A stretch of 37,434 nt of DNA from JBDZVM01 sp040255675 (GCA_040255675.1 JBDZVM010000039.1:1-37434); one strand, 5' to 3'; positions 8,340-17,655 are shown, counted from the first letter of the stretch. Notes: generated from the sequence alone by a model not told the origin. Program-made: numbers and translations.

Positions 8340-10042
8340 CCGCGAGCGCACCGCTTTCGGCCAGGCCTGAGCGGCACGATGAGGACGGCGACCTCCGGGC
8401 ACTGATCGACGCCAGCCCCGCTGCCATCATCGAGCTCGATCGAACCGGCCGCGTGCGGGAATGGAATCGTGCCGCTGAGCGCCTCTTGGGGTGGCCCGCC
8501 GACGAGGTTCTCGGCGAACTACCACCTGCTGGCGCCCTGGGCGACGCCCTCGATCTCCATGCTTTCTTGTCGGCGATGGCCGACGGCCTGGCACCCGAGA
8601 CGTTACAACTTCGCTGCCGCCGGCACGACGGCCGGACGGTCGAAGTCGAATTCAGCCCAGCCGCGACGCGAGGCCCCGACGGGGAATTGCGTGGCGTGAT
8701 GGGTCTGCTCATCGACGTCACCGATCGTCTTCGTCTGGAGCGCAAACTTCGGCATCAGGCACTGCACGATGCGCTCACCGGCTTGCCCAATCGAGAACTC
8801 CTGAGCCAACGGCTGAGCGACGCATTGGGCGCGGCCTCATCGCACCGCGGGCGTACGGCGCTTCTCCTCATCGATCTCGACAAGTTCAAAGAGGTCAACG
8901 ACACCCTCGGCCACGCCTGCGGCGACCAACTGCTAGCTCAAATCGGGCCGCGTCTGCTCACAGCGGCGTTGCGGGAGAACGACACTGTGGCGCGACTTTC
9001 CGGCGACGAATTCGCCGTGTTGCTCCCCGACATTCCGGACGTCGGCGCGGCTGTCGCGATCGCTGAGCGAGTCTTGACAGCTTTGCATGCGACATTCCCG
9101 GTGGGAGGCACGTCCGCGGACATCGCGGCGAGCATCGGAATCGCACTCGCCCCCGACCACGGCACCACACCGACCGAACTGCTCCGACACGCCGATACCG
9201 CGATGTACGAAGCGAAAGAAGCCGCCTCTGGTGTCGCGGTTTACGAGCCAGATCGCGGCCAGCGCGCCCCAACGCGCTTCGGACTGCTCGGCGAGTTGCG
9301 TCGTGCGCTCGATCGGGGTGAACTCGTTGTTTACTACCAGCCCAAAATCAACCTCGACACTCGCTGTCTGCACGGAGTCGAAGCGCTCGTACGCTGGATT
9401 CACCCCAGGCGCGGTGAGTTGCTACCGGCAGAGTTCATACCGGTAGCGGAGACCACTGGGCTGATCCACCGGCTCACTGATTACGTACTCGACATCGCGC
9501 TCGCGCAAGCGCGCGAATGGTCGCGGGCGGGTCGCGACGTACCAGTAGCGGTCAACCTTTCGACACGATGCCTACACGATTCTGGACTGCCCGGAAGAAT
9601 CATCGGCGCGCTCGACCGCCACCAGGTCTCCGCGAACCTACTCTGCTTGGAAATCACCGAGAGCGCCATCATGCATGATCCTGATAGTGCTCTTCAGGTA
9701 CTACGCGAGCTCGCCAACGCGGGTATACGCCTGTCACTTGATGATTTCGGCACCGGGTACTCGTCGATGACCTACCTGCGCCAGCTTCCGGTAACCGAGC
9801 TCAAGGTGGATCGCTCGTTCGTACTTGACCTGGCGACAGGAGAAGCCGACGCGGTGCTCGTGCGGTCGGCGGTCGACCTCGGCCATAACCTCGGGCTTTC
9901 GGTCGTCGCGGAAGGTGTCGAAAACGCGGTCACCTTGCAGGCCCTCGAAGACCTTGGTTGCGACATGGCGCAAGGCTTCTACGTTGCTCGACCGATGCCC
10001 GCGACCGAGTTCGCGGAGTGGGTCGCCACGGCCTGCGTGTAG
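8336..10042 (+). CDS. PAS-GGDEF-EAL protein, c-di-GMP cyclase/phosphodiesterase
   Basis: The 568-aa soluble protein has a PAS domain at about residues 15-130 (FAD or haem not evident), a GGDEF domain at 140-300 and an EAL domain at 315-565. The cyclase motif reads SGDEF at 222-226, with an inhibitory-site RxxD (REND, 213-216) exactly five residues before it. The phosphodiesterase domain keeps GVEALVRW, the DDFGTGYSS loop and the VVAEGVE glutamate, so it looks active. GGDEF makes c-di-GMP from two GTP and EAL degrades it to pGpG. SGDEF is a mild change compatible with activity. The start GTG overlaps the yceI stop. It converges with the cupin-SnoaL gene after a 24-bp gap. Confidence 0.93.
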   Translation: MTASAPLSARPERHDEDGDLRALIDASPAAIIELDRTGRVREWNRAAERLLGWPADEVLGELPPAGALGDALDLHAFLSAMADGLAPETLQLRCRRHDGRTVEVEFSPAATRGPDGELRGVMGLLIDVTDRLRLERKLRHQALHDALTGLPNRELLSQRLSDALGAASSHRGRTALLLIDLDKFKEVNDTLGHACGDQLLAQIGPRLLTAALRENDTVARLSGDEFAVLLPDIPDVGAAVAIAERVLTALHATFPVGGTSADIAASIGIALAPDHGTTPTELLRHADTAMYEAKEAASGVAVYEPDRGQRAPTRFGLLGELRRALDRGELVVYYQPKINLDTRCLHGVEALVRWIHPRRGELLPAEFIPVAETTGLIHRLTDYVLDIALAQAREWSRAGRDVPVAVNLSTRCLHDSGLPGRIIGALDRHQVSANLLCLEITESAIMHDPDSALQVLRELANAGIRLSLDDFGTGYSSMTYLRQLPVTELKVDRSFVLDLATGEADAVLVRSAVDLGHNLGLSVVAEGVENAVTLQALEDLGCDMAQGFYVARPMPATEFAEWVATACV

Positions 10043-10066
10043 CGGGTGACTAATCCGATCCTGAGG

Positions 10067-10831
10067 TCAGGAGAAGAACGCGTCGTCGCCCGGCAAGTCA
10101 GACCGCAACTCGACCAGGTCGGTGGCGCGGTCGCCGACGAAGGTGAAAAGGATCGCTGCTCTACTCACCCGCGTGGCGCCGCCTCGTGTCGCGGTTGCCT
10201 GATGGACGGCAACCGCGTGACCGTGCCCGTCACCGAACACCTCGATCAGATCGGCACTAAACTTGCCGCCGGTGAGTTCGGCCAGCTTGCGGTAGTACCC
10301 CAAGACGTTGTCAATCCCTTTGTACGCACCAGAGATCGGGCTGTTGCCGGGTACCTGCTGCGCGACGTCATGCGACATGATCGACCGTAGCGTGTCGAAA
10401 TCACCGCGGTTGAAGGCCTCGTAACCACGCCTCACCAATTTCATCTGCTCGTCGTCGGGCGACGCGATCTCACGCGGACGCGCGTACCTCGTTGCCTCCG
10501 GCGAGAAATCGAGCATGACGCACGCCTCGTCACCGAGCACCCACGCGTCGTGGCCAGCGGGTAAATCGAATATGTCGCCTGGCTCGATCGTCCGCTCGTC
10601 GCCGTCGTCCATGCGAACGCGCATTCGACCAGAGACGACATAACCGAGGTGGTGCGTCTGGCACGACGCGGTGCCGGCGATCGGCGCGACATCGGTTGAC
10701 CAGCGCCAACCGGGCTCGAAAATGCCTTTCATCAGCGAAAGGCCACCAGCGCTGGCGAGAACGGCATGGCCGTGATCGGCGAACCTGCGAGTTTCGCCGT
10801 CTCGTTCGAGATTGCTGACACGTGTGCTCAT
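10067..10831 (-). CDS. Cupin-SnoaL two-domain protein
   Basis: The 254-aa product fuses a cupin domain (about residues 20-115: GTASCQTHHLGYVVSGRMRV, then EPGDIFDLPAGHDAWVLGDE) to a SnoaL/NTF2-like domain (about 128-250: VRRGYEAFNRGDFDTLRSIM, then QVPGNSPISGAYKGID). The SnoaL part resembles polyketide-cyclase-type or ketosteroid-isomerase folds that hold small hydrophobic ligands. No substrate can be inferred. The ATG at 10831 has CGGAGGTGCTGAA upstream, a strong ribosome site. It stands alone between the two c-di-GMP genes. Confidence 0.8.
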   Translation of the reverse strand: MSTRVSNLERDGETRRFADHGHAVLASAGGLSLMKGIFEPGWRWSTDVAPIAGTASCQTHHLGYVVSGRMRVRMDDGDERTIEPGDIFDLPAGHDAWVLGDEACVMLDFSPEATRYARPREIASPDDEQMKLVRRGYEAFNRGDFDTLRSIMSHDVAQQVPGNSPISGAYKGIDNVLGYYRKLAELTGGKFSADLIEVFGDGHGHAVAVHQATATRGGATRVSRAAILFTFVGDRATDLVELRSDLPGDDAFFS

Positions 10832-10950
10832 TTCAGCACCTCCGACCGGCTTGAAAACCGGGCGCCGAACGACGTCCGGCTATCGTCTGATCCTGACACC
10901 CCGGCCAGAGCGCTGCTAGTACTTACGGCAAAGGATTATGAACATCTCCG

Positions 10951-13365
10951 CTAGTGCCGCGGGCGAAGGCCATCAGCACCGCGATCCGCGCCGAAATAGT
11001 CGGGGATTTGAGCCGGCGGTACGGGCCGCGCGAAATGAAATCCTTGAGCGAACCGATAACCGATGTCGTACAGGCGGCCCGCTTGCGCCTCGCTCTCGAC
11101 ACCTTCCGCGACGGCTGCCAAGCCAAGGGCTTGCGCAATGTGCAACACAGCCTCCGCGATCGCTGCTTGCTCGCGGTTTTCAGCAACATGCTCAACGAAG
11201 GATTTGTCGAGCTTGAGCACGTCGACCGGGCACTCGCGCAGCAACCCGAGCGACGACTGGCCGGTACCGAAATCGTCAAGCCCGATCCGTACACCGGCCG
11301 TCCGCAACTCTCGTAGCGCGTCAAAGGTCGACCCGCCTTCGACAACGGCGGTTTCGGTGACCTCTAGCAAGATGTCGTCCGGCGTCAGCCCCGCGGCGGC
11401 GATGATGGAGAGCACGTCGGCGGCGTAACCAGGTTGTCGTAACTGGGGCGCGGCAACGTTGACGCCCACCGCTTTCGGCGCTGCCTCGCCGAGATCGCGA
11501 CGCCATTGCCCCAACTGGTGGCACGCTTCAACCATGACCCAGCGACCCAGCGGCACGATCAGCCCCGTCTGCTCCGCCGTCGGAATGAACGCGCCCGGCG
11601 CCAACAGCCCGCGCGCTGGATGCTGCCAGCGCACAAGGGCTTCGACCCCGATCGGGCTCCCGCCCGGGAGTCGCACTACCGGTTGAAAGACCAGCCGCAA
11701 CTGGCCGTGATCGATCGCTTCCTGGAGTTGCGCGGCGAGCTCCGACCGCTCCAACAATTCCGCGTGCATACCCGTGGAGTAGTACGCGTGGCGACCCTTA
11801 CCGCCCGCTTTCGCCGCGTACATCGCAATGTCGGCATTGCGAAGCAGGTCGCCGGTCTCATCGCGTTCGTCGGCGACGGCCACGCCGACGCTCGCGCGAA
11901 CGAGTAACGAGTGCGATTCGACGACAATCGCACGGCTGAACGACGCGAGCACTCGGTCGACGATTCCGTCGATGCCGCTTCGATCGACGCCCGCGAGGAG
12001 AATGGCGAATTCATCGCCGCCAAGCCGCGCGACGACGTCAAAGGGACGCACGCATTCGCGCAATCGAGCAGCCACGGCAACGAGCAGTTGGTCTCCTACG
12101 CTGTGCCCGAGAGTGTCGTTGACCGCCTTGAAATCGTCAAGATCGATCAGCAACACGGCGGTGCGTGCCTCGTCGGCGCCCGCGGCCAATTCTTGTTCGG
12201 TGCGTTCGCGAAATAGGTCGCGGTTGGCGAGCGTCGTCAGGGCATCGTGGGTGACCCGATGCCGCAATATCTCTCGCTGCTCACGAAGTTGAGCGAGCAA
12301 CCCTTCGTTTTCGTGCATGGCCGCGAGTTGGCGTGTAACGACAAGCAGGGTCACGGCGACCGCACAGACAGCGACCACAATCTGCCGGTCGTCGTCCGGT
12401 TGAAATATCCCGACGAGCAACAGCGCGTCGGTCGCCACGACGGCAAGGTAAGGCAGCCACGTTCGCGGGCGCTCTCGATCCGTCCGAACGGACGGCGCGC
12501 GGCGCGGCGCACGCTGCTGACGTAGGCAGCCGTAGATGACGGCCGTCGCGATGAAAGCATCGGTGAGCTGTGGCGGCGCGAGCTGGGGGTGGTGGTTCGT
12601 GATTTGGAAAAGCGCCGGGCTGAGCCCGCCGATAAGCATGCACAAGGCGAGCGCCCGCAACGCGCCGGGGTCGATCGGGCCAGCACCACTGAGCAGAATT
12701 TTCGTGAGCGTGGCGAGCACGGCCATCGCAAGAAGACCGACAACGAACTGGCCCCAAAACCCGCTTCCCCCGCTTCGATCGTTCGAGCCGGCGAAAAAGA
12801 AGTAATAGACGAACAAGCCGCCGCCGATCGCGACCGTCGACGAGTCAAGCGCCAGCCGAAGGCGCGCCTGAACGGTCTGCGCGGTGCCTGGCAGCCGAAT
12901 CAGCGCCCAGAACGGAATCAGCACCGCGACCAGGTAACCCACGACGGCGACGCGCGGTGTGTTCGCGGGTAGCGCAACATGTCCGGGCTTCTCGAGCGCT
13001 CCGATCGCCTGCACGATGACCGACGCCAACATGAACACACAGCCGACGCCGAGCTGCCGCCAGAATCGGCGTCCGGCGATACCGATCCCCGGCATCCCAG
13101 CGGTGCGGAACAACGTGGCGGCACACATCGCCATCGCAACCGGAGCCGCGATCCAACCGACCGCCGCGGGCTCGGGAGATCCCGTCAACCCGCGCACGAA
13201 CCAGACTGATTCGGCGAATGCCAACACCAGGCAGGACGCGAGCAGCGCACGACCGCTGACGCGACAACCAATCGGCGAGGGGGCGCGCGCCGTCGGTGTT
13301 TGATCGACATCCGCCGTGGCTGGCGGCGCCGTTGACACGCCAGCGGGTTCGACGACAGCCGTCAC
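10951..13365 (-). CDS. Membrane-anchored GGDEF-EAL protein
   Basis: This 804-aa protein has an N-terminal membrane sensor with about eight to ten hydrophobic segments (residues 38-345), then a GGDEF domain (about 365-525) and an EAL domain (about 535-790). The cyclase motif RLGGDEF (447-453) is intact, with RPFD (440-443) at the inhibitory-site position. The EAL domain has GVEALVRW, LDDFGTGQSSLG and AVAEGVES, so both activities look possible. The membrane part resembles MASE-type sensors and its signal is unknown. The GTG start at 13365 lacks a clear Shine-Dalgarno sequence. It lies 112 bp downstream of the ABM-like gene on the same strand. Confidence 0.9.
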   Translation of the reverse strand: MTAVVEPAGVSTAPPATADVDQTPTARAPSPIGCRVSGRALLASCLVLAFAESVWFVRGLTGSPEPAAVGWIAAPVAMAMCAATLFRTAGMPGIGIAGRRFWRQLGVGCVFMLASVIVQAIGALEKPGHVALPANTPRVAVVGYLVAVLIPFWALIRLPGTAQTVQARLRLALDSSTVAIGGGLFVYYFFFAGSNDRSGGSGFWGQFVVGLLAMAVLATLTKILLSGAGPIDPGALRALALCMLIGGLSPALFQITNHHPQLAPPQLTDAFIATAVIYGCLRQQRAPRRAPSVRTDRERPRTWLPYLAVVATDALLLVGIFQPDDDRQIVVAVCAVAVTLLVVTRQLAAMHENEGLLAQLREQREILRHRVTHDALTTLANRDLFRERTEQELAAGADEARTAVLLIDLDDFKAVNDTLGHSVGDQLLVAVAARLRECVRPFDVVARLGGDEFAILLAGVDRSGIDGIVDRVLASFSRAIVVESHSLLVRASVGVAVADERDETGDLLRNADIAMYAAKAGGKGRHAYYSTGMHAELLERSELAAQLQEAIDHGQLRLVFQPVVRLPGGSPIGVEALVRWQHPARGLLAPGAFIPTAEQTGLIVPLGRWVMVEACHQLGQWRRDLGEAAPKAVGVNVAAPQLRQPGYAADVLSIIAAAGLTPDDILLEVTETAVVEGGSTFDALRELRTAGVRIGLDDFGTGQSSLGLLRECPVDVLKLDKSFVEHVAENREQAAIAEAVLHIAQALGLAAVAEGVESEAQAGRLYDIGYRFAQGFHFARPVPPAQIPDYFGADRGADGLRPRH

Positions 13366-13477
13366 AGCAAACCCGATCGGCGAGAAGCCGTGAAAGCTGA
13401 GCGAAGCGACGCCGATGGGTGTGCGTCACCTTGACGCCCGCTCCGGCGACGCTTGGGAAAAGGTCGTCAGATTGGTG

Positions 13478-14083
13478 TCAGGCGCCAGGCATGTCGATGA
13501 ATACGATCTCTCGCTTGCTCTGCTCGCCGAACATGACTCCTCGCGCCTCCGCTACGTGACGGCGCTTGTCCCCTTCGGCGGCCGCCGCCTGCATGGCTGC
13601 CGCGTCGGCCCAGGCCGTTCCCACGATTCCTTCACCGGTCTGCCGATCGATCATGTGACGTATCGCCAAGCACCCGTCCTGGGCCTTCATCTGGGGAACG
13701 ACCTCGTTTTTGAAGTACGCCAAGTTCTCGTCGACGCTCTTGGGATCCATGCTCACCCGTCGTACCAGCAGCGACGCTCCGACCGTCGGACGAGCGATCA
13801 ACTCCACAACCCCCTCCTCGAAGTGCTCGACCCTCACCTCGCCACCGATCAACCGAGCCGCCTCCGCGCGGGTTTTATCGAGGGCGCTCTCGCTCGCGTC
13901 ACGGTCGGCCTCGGTTTCCCACAAGCTGAGCACGCTGAGAACCCCGCCTGCTCGATCAGCGCTCGCCGTCGTTCCGCGAAAGCCGTTCTGCTGGTGATAC
14001 AAAGGCACAACCGTGTCGCCGATATATCGGATCCCCGTGTCGATATCGCGCGCTCCGATAAAGCTTACGATGCGGACGAACAT
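13478..14083 (-). CDS. ABM-like dimeric alpha/beta-barrel protein
   Basis: The 201-aa product looks like two tandem ferredoxin-like repeats of the antibiotic-biosynthesis-monooxygenase type. The first covers residues 1-100 (MFVRIVSFIGARDI, then QQNGFRGTTASADR and VLSLWETEADRDAS). The second covers 101-200 (LLVRRVSMDP, NEVVPQMKAQDGCLAIRHM, then GTAWADAAAM). Such proteins are small cofactor-free oxygenases or stress proteins. No catalytic set can be confirmed. The ATG at 14083 has AAGGGAGAATCAG upstream. Confidence 0.6.
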   Translation of the reverse strand: MFVRIVSFIGARDIDTGIRYIGDTVVPLYHQQNGFRGTTASADRAGGVLSVLSLWETEADRDASESALDKTRAEAARLIGGEVRVEHFEEGVVELIARPTVGASLLVRRVSMDPKSVDENLAYFKNEVVPQMKAQDGCLAIRHMIDRQTGEGIVGTAWADAAAMQAAAAEGDKRRHVAEARGVMFGEQSKREIVFIDMPGA

Positions 14084-14350
14084 CTGATTCTCCCTTCAGA
14101 GTCGGTACGCAAAAACGCTAGTCAGTCGTCTCCACCCGAGGCAACAGTCATCTGCGTTACCGGCCGGGTGTGTCGAGTAACCGAGGCGTGGCGTCGCGGA
14201 AGGGCCTATCAGGCACTTGATGTCATCGGCCCAGGCGACGAGCGTTTCTTGGTCACCGCACTCAATATCGTCCCTATCTCGCCGTCAATATCGCGAAACT
14301 CGTGCCGAGGCGGTTGACGCTTCGACACGAGTTCCGCTACCAATAGACGG

Positions 14351-14581
14351 CTATTCAGCCACTTCGGCGACACGAAACTTGTCTTCGTGCCTTTCGCACC
14401 ATAGCCAGTCTCCGACCTGTGCGATCGGATCACGGACCCAACCGCAACACGTTATTCGCACCCGCCGCAGCGGATTCTGACGCTGCGCTTTGGCCAGTTG
14501 CCTCCACGCTTGACGACGATCGGAGGCAGTCAGCGGCCCAGACGCGCGCTTGCGCACCTTCCCAGTGACGACACGAACCAT
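14351..14581 (-). CDS. Small basic protein, unknown function
   Basis: The 76-aa product is basic in its first half (VTGKVRKRASGPLTASDRRQ) and ends with CCGWVRDPIAQVGDWLWCER plus HEDKF, so three Cys and a His could bind metal. I do not recognise the family. AGGAGG lies five bp before the ATG at 14581 and two bp before the adjacent in-frame ATG at 14584; the first spacing is better. A longer open frame to 14710 runs through AT-richer sequence and is probably not translated. Confidence 0.55.
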   Translation of the reverse strand: MVRVVTGKVRKRASGPLTASDRRQAWRQLAKAQRQNPLRRVRITCCGWVRDPIAQVGDWLWCERHEDKFRVAEVAE

Positions 14582-14716
14582 CATGACCTCCTCTCGGTCT
14601 CGTCGATGTGCTCGGGTTCTTCGCCGAATTTCGTAGAATAGTGGCAAACGTCGACACAGCACGAAATATTTCTTCGAGGCCACCGCTATCTGGTTTCGGC
14701 GAAATCGCAACGCGTG

Positions 14717-15688
14717 CTATTCGGTCTGCCTGCGGCCAGCCAACCGCGGACCCGACACGATCAGCGCCACACCGGCGATGATGACCGCCGCGGCGGCAAG
14801 CGTGCGACCAGTAATCTGCTCGCCGGCGACGAGCCAGCCGAGGAGCACCGCCACCGCCGGATTCACGTAGGCGTACGTCGACACGATCGGCGTCGACACG
14901 CTGCGCAGCAGCCAGGTATAAGCCGAGTAGGCCACGATCGAACCGAAAACGATGAGATACGCCAAGCCGATCCACGCGGAGGCGTGGGCCCGCGAAAGAC
15001 GCACGTCAGCCCACTCGCCCAGCACACTCCCGACGACCAGGCACGCGGCGCCGCCAGCAATCATTTCCATGGCGGTGCCGAGGAGCGGTCGAGCGGGCAT
15101 CGGCGCGGATCGCGCGAAGATCGAGCCGCCCGACCACGCGAGCGTCGCGACGACGAGCGTCAACAAGCCGGACGCCGACACCCCGCCGCTGTGCTCTCCG
15201 CCCGCAAGCATGGCGACCCCGCTGAATCCGACCAGCAGCCCGACGACGGCCCAGGCGGTGACGCGCTCGCAAAAGAACAACCAGCCGAATATGGCCATCC
15301 ACAACGGCACCATGCCGACGAGTAGCGCGGCCGTTCCCGACGCGACATGCTGCTCGGCCTCTGAGACGCCGCCGTTGCCGATCGCGAGCAACAGCCCACC
15401 GATCACCAGTGCCGACCGCCAGTGCCGCGCGGTCGGCCTGTCTGCCACCCGCTGCGGGCGACCCGAACCATAGAGCGCGATCGGGTAAAGCACGACTCCC
15501 GCAATTAAGAAGCGCGCACCGGCTGAGATGTAAGGCGGCAGACTCGCGACGACATAACGAATGGCCAGGTAGGTAGAGCCCCACACGACGTAGACGATGG
15601 CCAGCGCGACGATTGCCGAGGGAGTCAGGCGGCTCACGCGCCGCGACAGGCCAAGGCCGTCAACAACCACCTCGGTCTGGGAGCGCAT
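14717..15688 (-). CDS. EamA/DMT-family transporter
   Basis: The protein has about ten membrane segments in two EamA repeats, the layout of drug/metabolite exporters such as YedA/RhtA. The first repeat begins AIVALAIVYVVWGSTYLAIR and the second SGLLTLVVATLAWSGGSIFA; PLWMAIFGWLFF and AYVNPAVAVLLGWLVAGE are typical family stretches. It probably exports small metabolites. The start is uncertain: the ATG at 15688 is used here, while a GTG at 15697 and a TTG at 15721 are in frame. No operator is obvious. It lies 49 bp downstream of the MFS gene on the same strand. Confidence 0.85.
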   Translation of the reverse strand: MRSQTEVVVDGLGLSRRVSRLTPSAIVALAIVYVVWGSTYLAIRYVVASLPPYISAGARFLIAGVVLYPIALYGSGRPQRVADRPTARHWRSALVIGGLLLAIGNGGVSEAEQHVASGTAALLVGMVPLWMAIFGWLFFCERVTAWAVVGLLVGFSGVAMLAGGEHSGGVSASGLLTLVVATLAWSGGSIFARSAPMPARPLLGTAMEMIAGGAACLVVGSVLGEWADVRLSRAHASAWIGLAYLIVFGSIVAYSAYTWLLRSVSTPIVSTYAYVNPAVAVLLGWLVAGEQITGRTLAAAAVIIAGVALIVSGPRLAGRRQTE

Positions 15689-15737
15689 ACACGGCACGCT
15701 AACTGTGAGCGCCGACGTCAATCACAGCGACCTTCAG

Positions 15738-16979
15738 TCATGGCCGCGCTATCACAGGTGCCCGGTCGCGATCCGGGCGTGTGATCGCGGGTTCGGGCAC
15801 TCGACGCAACCGCAGCGCGACGGCAGCAAGCCCAACCATGGCCAGCACGAACACGGCGTATCCGCTCACGGTTGGCCCCAGACCATAACGGTCGGCAGCT
15901 ACCCCACTGATGACGACAGGGACGCCGAAGGCCAGGTAGCTAACGACGTAGACCGCGGCGAACAGCTGACCGCGTTGGGCGGCGGGCACGTGCGCAAGGG
16001 AGGCAATCACGCCAACGTAAGCGGTACTGAACCCGGCACCAGCGGCGACCAACGCCACGGCATAGGCGAATACCGACCCGGTGAGCGCCGCGACGAGCAC
16101 GAGCGCGACTCCCCCGCCCAGGCACGCGTAACTGGCGGGTAGTCGCATCGGACGACGCGGGGCACTCGCCCACGGCGTCGCGACCGTCGCCGCGAAAAAG
16201 AACACGGCGAGCAAGGCTCCGCCGGCCGCGTGGTTGGTGACGCCGAGGCGGTCGGCCGTGATCGAGGTGCCGAGGGCGAGCATCAGCCCGCCGAGTGCCC
16301 ATGTCGCGACCAGGGCCGGTGTGCCCGCGACGAACGCCGAACGTGCTTGCTCCGGCACCGACACGCGAGGTATCAGGGTGCGGGTGATCCGCGTGCGCGA
16401 CTCGGATCGTGTCGACGTCTCGGGCACTACCTTGACCACAGCAAATACCAGCGCGAGCAGCACGACGATGACGAATAGGTAGACCAGTTGGCGAGGCGCG
16501 GGCGCGTACTCGACCAAGAGCGCGCTGACTGCCACGCCGAAGCCGAGTCCGGCGATCGGCGCCATCGCGACCGCGAGCGTGCCGGTGCTCCGACTGGGCT
16601 GCAGGTCGACCATCGCGGCGGTAAGCGCGCTCACCGCGGCGCCCGTAGCGAGGCCCTGCACGAGCCGCGCGGCCAGCAGCATCGTGACCGATTCGGCGGC
16701 GGCGAACACGACCATGGCCATGGTCAAAATCAGCAGCGAACCGATCACCACCGGGCGCCGTCCGATGTGATCGGACAGCGCGCCAACGGTCAGTAGGCTG
16801 ATCAGCAGCGGCCCGGCGTAAACGGCGAAAACGATCGTCAACGTGGCTGACGAGAAGCCCCACAGCCGCTGATACACGGGATAGAGCGGCGAGAGTGCCG
16901 CTGACGCGAACATGGCGACGGCGACAGCAGCCGCGATGATCCAGAATCCCCGTGCCTCGCGACCCGCTAACCCATCCAT
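15738..16979 (-). CDS. MFS transporter, probable drug or metabolite efflux
   Basis: The product is about 413 aa with twelve predicted membrane segments. The major-facilitator loop-2 motif is seen as GALSDHIGRRPVVIG after the second helix, and AARLVQGLATGAAVSALTAAM resembles motif C of drug/H+ antiporters. The ATG at 16979 has GAGGGAGTGGGC upstream; an in-frame GTG at 16985 is less likely. It is divergent from a TetR gene, and two palindromes lie between them, so it is very probably repressed by that TetR and induced by its substrate. Confidence 0.88.
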   Translation of the reverse strand: MDGLAGREARGFWIIAAAVAVAMFASAALSPLYPVYQRLWGFSSATLTIVFAVYAGPLLISLLTVGALSDHIGRRPVVIGSLLILTMAMVVFAAAESVTMLLAARLVQGLATGAAVSALTAAMVDLQPSRSTGTLAVAMAPIAGLGFGVAVSALLVEYAPAPRQLVYLFVIVVLLALVFAVVKVVPETSTRSESRTRITRTLIPRVSVPEQARSAFVAGTPALVATWALGGLMLALGTSITADRLGVTNHAAGGALLAVFFFAATVATPWASAPRRPMRLPASYACLGGGVALVLVAALTGSVFAYAVALVAAGAGFSTAYVGVIASLAHVPAAQRGQLFAAVYVVSYLAFGVPVVISGVAADRYGLGPTVSGYAVFVLAMVGLAAVALRLRRVPEPAITRPDRDRAPVIARP

Positions 16980-16988
16980 GCCCACTCC

Positions 16989-17020
16989 CTCACTAAAGCA
17001 ACGATCAAGGCTTTAGTGAG
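16989..17020. promoter_or_regulatory. Large palindrome, probable TetR operator
   Basis: An inverted repeat with perfect 11-bp arms CTCACTAAAGC (16989-16999) and GCTTTAGTGAG (17010-17020) and a 10-bp spacer lies right before the MFS start. It covers the expected transcription start and leader of the MFS gene, so bound repressor would block its transcription. Confidence 0.75.
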
Positions 17021-17047
17021 ATTAGCTCGCTACGCGAACAAAAGCAA
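17019..17047 (-). promoter_or_regulatory. Predicted MFS promoter
   Basis: On the minus strand TTGCTT (17047-17042) and TAATCT (17024-17019) are separated by exactly 17 bp, a good sigma-70-like promoter pointing at the MFS gene. The -10 end touches the large palindrome and the -35 overlaps the second palindrome. Confidence 0.6.
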
Positions 17048-17063
17048 AGTGATTTGCTATAGT
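17043..17063 (+). promoter_or_regulatory. Second palindrome and -10 box of a leaderless tetR
   Basis: AGCAAA-GTGA-TTTGCT (17043-17058) is an inverted repeat. It abuts TATAGT (17058-17063), a good -10 box placed so that transcription would begin at or next to the ATG at 17071. The -35 region (17035-17040) is weak. Repressor at this site could autoregulate tetR. Confidence 0.55.
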
Positions 17064-17070
17064 GCTCGCA

Positions 17071-17655
17071 ATGGCAATGTCTCGGACGACGCGAGCCCGC
17101 CGCCCCGGCGGGCGGAGCGCGCTTGTGCGCGACGCGGTGTACACGGCGGTCGGCCAACTCGTCGGACAGGGCCACCGCGACGACATGACCGTCCCGCAAG
17201 TCGCCGAACGCGCCGGCGTCAACCCGACCAGCATCTACCGCCGCTGGGGCAGCATCGACGCGCTGCTCGAAGAGGTCGCGGTGGCAGCACTGACGCGCGA
17301 CGAGCCGCTGCCCGACACCGGCAGCATCGCCGAAGACCTCCGCGCCTGGGCCCGCGTGATCGCCGCCGACATCACCCGACCGGAGCGCACCGCCTACCTG
17401 CGGGCCATGATCTCCGCGCGCACCGGAACCGTCGACCACTGTCCATGCTGGGACCAACGCGCCGAGCAGGCCGAGCTGATGATCGAGCGTGCGCGACAGC
17501 GCGGTGAACGGACGCCGACCCCCGCGCAGGTGCTCACTCACGTCGTGGCCCCGCTGTACCACCACGTCGTCTTCGGTCTGGCCGCCGACGCCGACTACGC
17601 CGATGCGCTGGTCAGCGAGACGCTCGCGCTGGCGGCGCCGCGTGCGCGTTCTTAG
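17071..17655 (+). CDS. TetR-family repressor, probable regulator of the MFS gene
   Basis: The protein has the TetR DNA-binding domain near its N-terminus: SALVRDAVYTAVGQLVGQGH, then MTVPQVAERAGVNPTSIYRR with the recognition helix and a following WGS. The C-terminal domain binds an inducer; HCPCW is an unusual Cys/His group in it. I place the start at the ATG 17071, which would be leaderless given the -10 box at 17058-17063; the ATG at 17077 is possible, and a GTG at 17062 lies inside the -10 box. Divergence from the MFS pump and the shared palindromes support a local regulator-transporter pair. Confidence 0.88.
   Translation: MAMSRTTRARRPGGRSALVRDAVYTAVGQLVGQGHRDDMTVPQVAERAGVNPTSIYRRWGSIDALLEEVAVAALTRDEPLPDTGSIAEDLRAWARVIAADITRPERTAYLRAMISARTGTVDHCPCWDQRAEQAELMIERARQRGERTPTPAQVLTHVVAPLYHHVVFGLAADADYADALVSETLALAAPRARS

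Noticed and set aside
13415..14317. 300-aa plus-strand open frame
   Set aside because: It overlaps the ABM-like gene on the minus strand and reads as its antisense; no family features.
14209..14433. 74-aa minus-strand frame
   Set aside because: It overlaps the better-supported 76-aa gene with a strong ribosome site and has no recognisable features.
15940..16863. 307-aa minus-strand open frame
   Set aside because: Arginine-rich shadow of the MFS gene in another frame.
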